Positions 1-6,669 of a DNA stretch of 17,930 nucleotides are shown in pieces. A program made the position numbers and the translations under genes. The stretch lies in NCBI GenBank assembly GCA_045606265.1, contig JAZURO010000207.1:1-17930 (forward strand), read 5' to 3'. Every line of letters starts with the position of its first letter. Within the stretch, counting starts at the first letter, position 1. This stretch comes from RGIG4608 sp045606265 (GTDB lineage: Bacteria; Bacillota; Clostridia; Oscillospirales; CAG-272). Under the pieces are notes generated by a model that made no database searches, was not told the origin of the DNA, and worked only from the letters and a program-made list of their open reading frames with translations.

Positions 1-38
1 ACAAAATAATTTTTCATTAATTAAAGGAGACAAAAACA

Positions 39-1286
39 ATGAAAAACACAAAAAAGGGCTTTACCCTTGTTGAATTGCTTGTTGTTATCGCAATCGTAGC
101 TATTCTCGCAACAGTTGCTATTATCGGTTACACAAGCTTTATGAAGAAAGCTGCACTTTCAAACGACCAGGCGTTTATTACACAGGCAAACACTACTCTT
201 CAAGCAGCAGCTGTTCCTAACGGTTTCAAAACAGCAGGCGAAGCTATTACAGCGCTCAACAACAACGGTTTCCAAGGTAAATACAATACATATTCAAGTG
301 GATTCCACTATGCATATAGTTTGGAAAAGAACAAATTGTATCTTGTAGATGATAAAAACAGTGTTGTATATCCCGAAGAAGATGTAGAACTTTCTTCTTT
401 GTGGGGACTTTACACAGATAACCGTACATCCTACATTTCCGGTGTTACAAAGTACGTTGCAATGACCAACATTACTAACTCCGAGCACTTTGACGTATTT
501 GCAAGCGGCAACTACACAATCGACCTTAACGGTTACTTTATTGGTATTGATGGAACACATGACAACGTAACTGCTAATAACGGTATTATTATTTCCGGTG
601 TAGCAACGGGTGAAGGTGTAGATACAGGTTATGAATTGTTGACACTTAGTAACAGCACTTCCTCAACAGCATTGAATTCATATTTGGTAGAAAATGCATC
701 CGGTGAATTTGTTATTGAAAATAAGATATTCACACAAAAATTGAATCCTCATTTCACCGGAAAAGATGTTAAGTTTGTAAACTGTATTTTCTACAATGAT
801 GCTGAAATTTCTGTTGCTGATATAGGTGATACCAACAACAAAATAACCTTTGAAAATTGTCAGTTTATTAATATTTCAAACAGTTGGGCAATTACAGCAT
901 ATAGATCCATATCTCTCGTTGATTGTACATTTACAGGATTGAACAGCAGAGGTGCACTCCAAGTTCATCAGCAAAAGAGTGCTGGTGTAGGCGAGGTAAA
1001 CATTGAAGTTGTAATTGACGGATGCACATTTGACGGCGTAAACGGTGAATATCCTATCGTTAGATTTGTTGCCGGTGATCGTGTAGTTAAATCCGTTGAA
1101 GTTTCCAATTGTAGCTTCACAGGACTCAACAAGGCAACAGGTATTATTGGATTTAGAAATGATGAGCTTGATGTTACAGGTACAACTTGGACATTCACAG
1201 ACAATACATTCAACAATATTCCCGATGATAAATATGTTCTTGTAGATTCTGCTCTTAACGAACAGTTCAAGAACTCTGCAAAATAA
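39..1286 (+). CDS. Type IV pilin-like protein with beta-helix-like C-terminal half
   Basis: The N-terminus is a class III (prepilin) signal: a short basic leader, then GFTLVELLVVIAIVAIL, with prepilin peptidase cleavage expected between G7 and F8 and the conserved E12 of mature type IV pilins/pseudopilins. The hydrophobic helix spans about residues 8-30. The protein has 415 residues, far longer than a usual 130-180 residue pilin. From about residue 245 a short pattern recurs: NCIF (248), NCQF (273), DCTF (295), GCTF (328), NCSF (357), DNTF (388). The 22-33 residue spacing fits rungs of a right-handed parallel beta-helix. The start is supported by AAAGGAGA about 7 bases upstream. It is followed by its own terminator, so it seems to end a transcript that may begin outside the window. 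The pilin N-terminus is certain; the beta-helix is inferred from the repeat. Role could be a surface pilus subunit or carbohydrate/adhesion protein; no catalytic residues are recognised. Confidence 0.85.
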   Translation: MKNTKKGFTLVELLVVIAIVAILATVAIIGYTSFMKKAALSNDQAFITQANTTLQAAAVPNGFKTAGEAITALNNNGFQGKYNTYSSGFHYAYSLEKNKLYLVDDKNSVVYPEEDVELSSLWGLYTDNRTSYISGVTKYVAMTNITNSEHFDVFASGNYTIDLNGYFIGIDGTHDNVTANNGIIISGVATGEGVDTGYELLTLSNSTSSTALNSYLVENASGEFVIENKIFTQKLNPHFTGKDVKFVNCIFYNDAEISVADIGDTNNKITFENCQFINISNSWAITAYRSISLVDCTFTGLNSRGALQVHQQKSAGVGEVNIEVVIDGCTFDGVNGEYPIVRFVAGDRVVKSVEVSNCSFTGLNKATGIIGFRNDELDVTGTTWTFTDNTFNNIPDDKYVLVDSALNEQFKNSAK

Positions 1287-1330
1287 TAAAATCATATATG
1301 TTTAGGTAAATCCTAAATTTCATGTCTTTT

Positions 1331-1361
1331 TCATCCCCGAGGGCTTATCCCTCGGGGATGA
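1331..1361 (+). terminator. Intrinsic terminator after the pilin-like gene
   Basis: A perfect 13-bp GC-rich stem (arms 1331-1343 and 1349-1361, core CCCCGAGGG/CCCTCGGGG) with a 5-base loop CTTAT is followed by a T-rich tract (ATTTTTTATATTTTTATT). It lies 45 bp after the stop codon of the pilin-like gene. Confidence 0.93.
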
Positions 1362-1438
1362 TTTTTTATATTTTTATTAGTTAATGCTATGAATGTATAT
1401 GCAAAATAAACAAAAATACAAAAAATGAAAAATTGCAC

Positions 1439-1467
1439 TTGATTTTTCTCCTTGTTGCTTATACAAT
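1439..1467 (+). promoter_or_regulatory. Sigma-A type promoter for the OB-fold lipoprotein
   Basis: TTGATT (1439-1444) and TACAAT (1462-1467) are separated by exactly 17 bp, in an AT-rich stretch that follows the upstream terminator. The predicted transcription start, about 1474, falls inside a small inverted repeat. No other gene lies between it and the start at 1519. Confidence 0.65.
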
Positions 1468-1471
1468 ATAG

Positions 1472-1487
1472 TTGTACGAAAGTACAA
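1472..1487 (+). promoter_or_regulatory. Perfect inverted repeat with GAAA loop at predicted transcription start
   Basis: TTGTAC-GAAA-GTACAA forms a 6-bp perfect stem closed by a GNRA tetraloop, starting 4 bp after the -10 box. It could be a stabilising 5' hairpin of the mRNA or an operator half-site pair for a repressor; the sequence does not decide. Confidence 0.4.
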
Positions 1488-1518
1488 ATATCAACATTTT
1501 TTTCAAAGGAGTTAAGAA

Positions 1519-3684
1519 ATGAAGCTCAGAAGAATCATTTGCCTTTTGCTTGTATTTGTAACACTTGCTTTTACTCTTGCAAGCTGTAATCTTGAAGGAT
1601 TTATTGCAAAGCTTCAAGGTAAGACACCACAGGAAACTACTACCACAACGACCACCGAGCCGACAACAGTACCTACCACAACACCCACAACGTCATCAAA
1701 GCCCGATGAGTCCACAAGCTCAACTCAAAAGCCCGACGATAACGATCCCCCAATCGACGAGTGGGAAGATCTTTATGATATTATCACAATTCCCGAGGCA
1801 CTTGAGATTGCAAAAGCTACTTCTTCCGCAAATCCCACTGAAAGATATTACGTAAGAGGTACTATTGTTAGCATCAGCAATCCCACTTACGGTGAAATGA
1901 CAATAACCGACGGTGTAAACGAGCTTTTCGTTTACGGAACTTACAGCGAGGACGGTTCGATTCCCTATCCTCAGTTCAATGACAAGCCCGTAAAGGGAGA
2001 TGAGGTTCTTCTCTACTGCACTCTTAACACACATAACGGCGAGCCACAGGCGAAAAACGCACGTCTTATCGACTTCAAAAAAGCCGACAAGAGTGATATT
2101 AACTTATCGGAATATACGGAAATGACCGTTCTTCAAGCACGTGAAACCGAAATCGGAGAAAAAATCCTTATTTGCGGCGTTGTTGCAAGAATAACTTATG
2201 CAACAGGTATGAAGCCAAGCGGCATTTACGTTATCGACGGAACAGATTCCATCTACATTTATGACGGCGACATCGCAAGTCAGGTTCAAATCGGTAACAA
2301 GATTACCGTTCTTGGATCAAAGGCATATTGGATACTCGGTGACGAGCAAAATAATGCAGCAAAATTCGGATATAAGGGCTGCTGCCAGCTTGAAGATGCC
2401 CTTCTCTATAATAACGACAACGAAACACACGAGATTGATTTTTCGTGGTGTGAAACAAAGACGGTAAAGGAAATAAAGAATATTCCCGTAACCGAAAACG
2501 TTACAACTACCACTTACAAAACAACAGCCCTTGTTAAAAAGGTTCCCGGAAACGGATTTGTTAACTATTATTTCTATGATCTTGACGGAAAGACCGGTGC
2601 ATATACTTACACGCAGTGCAACGGCTCCGACTTTACTTGGCTTGACAAGTTTGACGGAAAAATATGCACGGTTTATCTCTCACCAATGAATGCAAAGTCA
2701 ACCTCAAGTGACTGTTATTTCAGATTCCTTCCCATTGCAGTAATCGACGAAGGATTTGTATTTGATACAGCAAATGCACCCGAGCACATTCTTGAATACT
2801 ATGCTGTTGATCAGTTCCTTCCCTCTTACACGGGAAATCCGATGCTTGAAGTGGTTACAAAGGTTTCAAGCGAATTGCTCGGATTTGAAAATGCTGTTAT
2901 TTCCTATTCTTCAAGCAACGAAAGCGTTGTTTATTTCAGCGAAGAGGACGGAAAAACCATCTTCAACTGCGGCGCAAACGGTAATGCAACGGTTACTATT
3001 ACTGCCACTTACGGTGAATACACATCTTCAAGAACGGTTGATATTACGGTTGATGCTCCAGTAACGAGCGAGGGTATGACCGTTAAAGAGGCAATAGACA
3101 GTGCAGTTGGCGAGCAAATTACCGTTGTGGGTATTATCGGCCCATCTCTTGTTAACCAAAGCGGATTCTATCTTATAGACGAAACGGGCGCTATTGCGGT
3201 AAGAATCGTTGCAAGTGATTTTGAAGGCCTTGCAATCGGACATAAGATAGTTGTTCAAGGCACTCGCACCGTAACTAAGGACGGCGGAGGACAGATTTGT
3301 ATTGACAATACAACCATTGTTACAAACTACTATGGAAAGGTTGATTATTCAACGGATTCATTTATCAAAAACGCAACAATGGCAGATGTGCTTGCTCTCA
3401 CTGACAGCGCTCTTGTTACTACCAACGTTTACGTGGTAAGCGGAAAACTCACCAAGGTTACAAGCACCTATTCAGTCAACTATTATATTGACGGATTTCT
3501 TCTCTATTCGGGCGGTAAAACACAGTATGCTTGGCTTGACACCTTCTTTGAAGAAGATACAACCGAAGCCAACGTTACCGTCGAGCTTGCAATTTGCGAC
3601 TGGAACGCAAAGGGCCTTAAAGGCTGTGTTCTTGCAGTAATCACCGAGGACGGTAAGATTTGCAACGAGCTTAACTTTAACTAA
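1519..3684 (+). CDS. Secreted lipoprotein with tandem OB-fold-like and Ig-like modules
   Basis: A lipoprotein signal peptide ends in the lipobox LASC with the modified Cys at residue 23, so the mature protein should be anchored to the outer face of the membrane. Residues 38-80 form a Thr/Pro/Ser-rich linker. After it come repeated modules with the look of OB folds (strand patterns such as YYVRGTIVSI, KILICGVVARI, QITVVGIIGPS, each followed by an 'I-D-G/E' strand and 'G-x-x-V/I-x-V-x-G'): about 90-188, 200-300, 312-410, 519-606 and 615-710. An Ig-like, Big-type domain sits at about 425-514 (SYSSSNESVVYFSEEDGKT ... ATVTITATYG). The 312-410 and 615-710 modules resemble each other (TWLDKF and AWLDTF in equivalent places), suggesting duplication of a module pair. 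No nuclease or other catalytic domain is visible, although secreted OB modules of this kind often accompany nucleases (family knowledge). AAGGAG precedes the start by 7 bases. Function unknown; ligand binding at the cell surface is inferred. Confidence 0.8.
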   Translation: MKLRRIICLLLVFVTLAFTLASCNLEGFIAKLQGKTPQETTTTTTTEPTTVPTTTPTTSSKPDESTSSTQKPDDNDPPIDEWEDLYDIITIPEALEIAKATSSANPTERYYVRGTIVSISNPTYGEMTITDGVNELFVYGTYSEDGSIPYPQFNDKPVKGDEVLLYCTLNTHNGEPQAKNARLIDFKKADKSDINLSEYTEMTVLQARETEIGEKILICGVVARITYATGMKPSGIYVIDGTDSIYIYDGDIASQVQIGNKITVLGSKAYWILGDEQNNAAKFGYKGCCQLEDALLYNNDNETHEIDFSWCETKTVKEIKNIPVTENVTTTTYKTTALVKKVPGNGFVNYYFYDLDGKTGAYTYTQCNGSDFTWLDKFDGKICTVYLSPMNAKSTSSDCYFRFLPIAVIDEGFVFDTANAPEHILEYYAVDQFLPSYTGNPMLEVVTKVSSELLGFENAVISYSSSNESVVYFSEEDGKTIFNCGANGNATVTITATYGEYTSSRTVDITVDAPVTSEGMTVKEAIDSAVGEQITVVGIIGPSLVNQSGFYLIDETGAIAVRIVASDFEGLAIGHKIVVQGTRTVTKDGGGQICIDNTTIVTNYYGKVDYSTDSFIKNATMADVLALTDSALVTTNVYVVSGKLTKVTSTYSVNYYIDGFLLYSGGKTQYAWLDTFFEEDTTEANVTVELAICDWNAKGLKGCVLAVITEDGKICNELNFN

Positions 3685-3696
3685 ATAATAAAAACT

Positions 3697-3729
3697 CCCC
3701 CTCAAACAAGTAACACTTCTTTGAGGGGG
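3697..3729. terminator. Bidirectional intrinsic terminator between lipoprotein and MATE genes
   Basis: The arms CCCCCTCAAA (3697-3706) and TTTGAGGGGG (3720-3729) form a 10-bp perfect stem. On the + strand it is followed by TTATTTATTTG; on the - strand by AGTTTTTATTATT. It sits between two convergent genes (stops at 3684 and 3741) and can serve both. Confidence 0.88.
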
Positions 3730-3740
3730 TTATTTATTTG

Positions 3741-5144
3741 TTATTTTACAACTTTATCGTATCCCTTTTTCTTTAATTTCAACAAGAAAAATCCAAGGCA
3801 GCAAAGAGAGGTTATGGCAATACAAATATTGCTTATCCCCATCGAAATGCCCGCAGCGGCAGCCCCTATCTCCTTGTGGAAGGTTTGCAAATACCACAGT
3901 ACGGGTATGCGGAAAACGAAAACTCTGCTGATATTCAGCACCATTGTTATCTTAGTTTGACCATATCCGTACAAAATTCCAAGCACCGCTGAATTTACAG
4001 CCAACGCAAGGATCGAAAGTGAATCAAATCTGTGAATATCCTTGATAAGTGAGAGGAATAATTCCGTTTCGGCTGCGTGCTCGTTTTGATTATAGAGATT
4101 TATTATCGCATCCTGACACACAAAGCGAACAAGCACGTATCCGATTATGCCGAGTGTTGTTGCCATAACGAAGGCATATTTGAACGTCTTTAATGCACGT
4201 TTATGATTCCTTGCACCAAGATTCTGGCTGATTATTGTGGAGGTTCCCTCCTCAAATGAGTTTATGGGGGTTGTAATAAGCCCGTTTATGTTATTTGAGA
4301 CTCCGAGCGCACCGACCACCAGCGGTCCATATGCCTTGCACATTGAGTTTATGCTGACCTTACCGAAGGAAAAAATAAATTTACCAAGAAAAATCGGCAA
4401 GGACATTGACAAAATTCTGCGGCAAACCGAAAAAGATAGCTTGAACTCCTTCAATTTTATGATAAAAACGTTGCTCTTTTGCAGCATCATAAACAAAAGA
4501 ATTGAAAACATAAGAATCTGTCCCGCAAGCGTTGACAGAGCAACCCATACAATATCTCTTTTACCGATTACCCAGATAAACAATACCGAAAGCGAAAGCT
4601 TGACAAGCATTGCAAGAATATTCAGCCAAAACATAATTTTAGTGTTGCCCTTCGCTTTTTGCATCGACATAAAAACGCTGTTATAAAACATAAATCCAAG
4701 CGTTATTATCTGCACGATAAAATAGCCCGTGCCAATGCTAATAAGCTCCTCGGGAACGCCCGAAAACCTCATTATCGGAAGCGCAAGAGGAATACATACA
4801 CCAAGCAAAATTGCAATAACTACCGTTGCAAGCGCTATTGTCTGATTTGAATGAAATCTTGCCTTCTCCGTATCACCCGCGCCAAAATGACGGGCAACCA
4901 GAATTCCGCCGCCCGCAGAGAGTCCCGCACCGAGTGACGAAAGCAAATGCTGTATCTGTGACAGCGACGAAACTGCGCTGACGCTTGTTGCATCTATCTT
5001 TGAAACAACGACGGCGTCGATTATCGCATAAAACGAGTTAAACATATTATAGAGAAAGATTGGCGCACAAATACTCACAATGGTTGCGACCATTGGCCCG
5101 TTCAGTATTCTTTCCCTTCTTCTGAAATCCTTTTGACTGATCAT
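3741..5144 (-). CDS. MATE family multidrug/organic cation efflux transporter
   Basis: This 467-residue polytopic membrane protein has the two-half architecture of MATE exporters, with about 12 hydrophobic segments. Each half carries the conserved loop between helices: GGGILVARHFGAGDTEKA (78-95) in the N-half and GTSTIISQNLGARNHKRA (300-317) in the C-half, and each half starts with a 'P-I-F-L' helix (28-31 and 250-253). MATE proteins expel cationic drugs or metabolites using a sodium or proton gradient (family knowledge); the substrate cannot be read here. The start lies one base after the stop of the HAD gene, so translation is probably coupled. It is the last gene of a three-gene operon and ends just before a bidirectional terminator. 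Confidence 0.92.
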   Translation of the reverse strand: MISQKDFRRRERILNGPMVATIVSICAPIFLYNMFNSFYAIIDAVVVSKIDATSVSAVSSLSQIQHLLSSLGAGLSAGGGILVARHFGAGDTEKARFHSNQTIALATVVIAILLGVCIPLALPIMRFSGVPEELISIGTGYFIVQIITLGFMFYNSVFMSMQKAKGNTKIMFWLNILAMLVKLSLSVLFIWVIGKRDIVWVALSTLAGQILMFSILLFMMLQKSNVFIIKLKEFKLSFSVCRRILSMSLPIFLGKFIFSFGKVSINSMCKAYGPLVVGALGVSNNINGLITTPINSFEEGTSTIISQNLGARNHKRALKTFKYAFVMATTLGIIGYVLVRFVCQDAIINLYNQNEHAAETELFLSLIKDIHRFDSLSILALAVNSAVLGILYGYGQTKITMVLNISRVFVFRIPVLWYLQTFHKEIGAAAAGISMGISNICIAITSLCCLGFFLLKLKKKGYDKVVK

Positions 5145-5145
5145 T

Positions 5146-5844
5146 TTATTTTTCCGCTAATTCAAAAAGTAATTCCTTCATCTCAAAATGAGTATTAACT
5201 ACGTAGTCGGGTGTTATCTGCAATGACGGGTATTTGCCCGATTGCTCGGTTTCAATATATACCGTTTTAAGTCCTGCACCGCTTGCTCCGAGTACGTCGT
5301 CGTGAAGGTCGTTCCCGACGTACACGCACTCGTTTTTACAAATAGAAAACTTATCAAACGCAATATCGAAAATCTTGGTATCGGGCTTTTTCACACCTGC
5401 ATCGCTTGAAATGAGTATTCCGTCAAACAAGGAAGAAATGCCCAATTCATTAAGCTCATCCACCGTAAAGCACGCCTGCGCATTTGAAACAAGATAAACT
5501 CCTGCTCCCCTCTCTTTCAGCCCTTTAAGAATATCCTTCACATAGGGGAAGAGGCGGAGCTTCTCTCTTGAAGCAAGACGGAATTTACGTGCAATTTCAG
5601 GTGCGATTGATTTATCCATGCCCCTGCTTTGAAGCATTCTTTCAAAAACGAGCAAAAGGTCAAATTCAACGAATTTGTGAGTGCGAGCATCCGAATACTC
5701 CTTACAAATCGCAAGATATTCGTCCCTCACTCTTTTTCCTTCACTTTCAGCCAATAAAACTGCATACTCCGACCAAAGCGAATCCTTCCCTTCGTCGGTT
5801 TTTATATCTGCTAACGTACCGTAAAGGTCAAATAAAAAATTCAT
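5146..5844 (-). CDS. HAD superfamily hydrolase, haloacid-dehalogenase-like motif I
   Basis: The 232-residue protein has the four HAD motifs in order: motif I FDLYGTLAD with nucleophile D6; motif II VSNAQ with S120; motif III VKKP with K152/K153; motif IV GNDLHDD (177-183). The cap helices lie between about residues 15 and 95. In motif I the second Asp of the usual DxDGT phosphatase signature is Tyr (D6-L-Y8-G-T10), as in 2-haloacid dehalogenase-like members, so a phosphatase role should not be assumed. Its ribosome site AAGGAG overlaps the TAA stop of the upstream methyltransferase gene (TAAGGAG), 9 bases of spacing between genes, and its own stop is one base before the MATE start. Substrate unknown. 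Confidence 0.88.
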   Translation of the reverse strand: MNFLFDLYGTLADIKTDEGKDSLWSEYAVLLAESEGKRVRDEYLAICKEYSDARTHKFVEFDLLLVFERMLQSRGMDKSIAPEIARKFRLASREKLRLFPYVKDILKGLKERGAGVYLVSNAQACFTVDELNELGISSLFDGILISSDAGVKKPDTKIFDIAFDKFSICKNECVYVGNDLHDDVLGASGAGLKTVYIETEQSGKYPSLQITPDYVVNTHFEMKELLFELAEK

Positions 5845-5853
5845 ATATACTCC

Positions 5854-6525
5854 TTACCAAATAAAAGGTATCATTCTGAACTTAACTTTTTTCTTATACT
5901 CCTCATATCCTTCAAGCTCTTTTGAAAGCAACTCTTCTTCGTTTTTTATTCTTACACCGATAATGAATGGGTATGCCAAAAATATTGCAAAGGAAATGAT
6001 CGATCCAAGAACAAGGGGCATTGACAAAAACAGCAAAACCGTTGCAAAATACATTGGATGACGCACTATGCCGTATAGCCCGGTAGATATCACCTTTTGC
6101 CCTTTTACAACCCTTACTGTTCGTGAAAGATATGCGTTCTCACGAAGAACCTCGGCATAAAGCAAATATGCGATAATAAACACGATTGATGCAACGATAT
6201 TTATCTCAATAGGCAGTCTTATCCAACCAAAACGATAATCAAGTCCCGCAATAACAAAGCCAGCAACAAACATAAGTCCGCTGAGCTTGACAACCAGATT
6301 TTGCTTTTTCTCCTTCTCTTTTGCATCAAGACGACTTGCCAGGAGTTGGGGAGATCTTATCATCATAATGACACCGGCAAAAAACATTGGAACAAAGAGC
6401 ATCGCCATAAGCATCCAACCGCCAATAAATGAAAACGTCCCCGCAGGAAGAAAAATAAGTGCGCCGACAAGAATAACTCCAAGTGTGAATTTAATTATTG
6501 CTTCAAAAAACAATCTGATACTCAT
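5854..6525 (-). CDS. Isoprenylcysteine carboxyl methyltransferase (ICMT) family membrane protein
   Basis: The 223-residue protein has about five hydrophobic segments and the C-terminal signature of the ICMT/phospholipid methyltransferase superfamily: GLYGIVRHPMY (149-159), then NEEELL (195-200), GYEEY (206-210) and a terminal RMIPFIW (217-223). In the family these residues bind S-adenosylmethionine within the membrane. Bacterial members methylate unknown, probably lipid or small hydrophobic, substrates. The start was chosen at ATG 6525, 7 bases after AGGAGGA (6539-6533); an out-of-frame ATG at 6530 is too close to the ribosome site and meets TGA after two codons. It is the first gene of an operon with a HAD hydrolase and a MATE exporter, driven by the promoter at 6558-6586. 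Confidence 0.88.
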   Translation of the reverse strand: MSIRLFFEAIIKFTLGVILVGALIFLPAGTFSFIGGWMLMAMLFVPMFFAGVIMMIRSPQLLASRLDAKEKEKKQNLVVKLSGLMFVAGFVIAGLDYRFGWIRLPIEINIVASIVFIIAYLLYAEVLRENAYLSRTVRVVKGQKVISTGLYGIVRHPMYFATVLLFLSMPLVLGSIISFAIFLAYPFIIGVRIKNEEELLSKELEGYEEYKKKVKFRMIPFIW

Positions 6526-6557
6526 ATCATTTTCCTCCTACATTGTTCTGATATTAC

Positions 6558-6586
6558 ATTTTATCACCTGCAAGTGCTATTGTCAA
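6558..6586 (-). promoter_or_regulatory. Consensus sigma-A promoter of the ICMT-HAD-MATE operon
   Basis: Read on the - strand, TTGACA (6586-6581) and TAAAAT (6563-6558) are separated by exactly 17 bp, 33 bp upstream of the ICMT-family start. A perfect -35 box predicts strong, probably constitutive, expression. Confidence 0.8.
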
Positions 6587-6629
6587 TAGAAAATAACTCC
6601 AAATTGCTTCATTTCAATGCTTTCACAAA

Positions 6630-6657
6630 AAAGCAGGCGGAATTTTCCGCCTGCTTT
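6630..6657 (-). terminator. Intrinsic terminator of the EF-G-like gene
   Basis: A 12-bp perfect stem (arms 6630-6641 and 6646-6657, core GCAGGCGG/CCGCCTGC) with a 4-base loop lies 12 bp after the EF-G-like stop. On the - strand it is followed by TTTTTT overlapping the stem end. Confidence 0.93.
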
Positions 6658-6669
6658 ATTTTGTTTGAA

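Noticed and set aside
4237..4686. 149-codon open frame on the + strand within the MATE gene
   Set aside because: It is antisense to a well-supported transporter, has no ribosome site and its product has no recognisable pattern.
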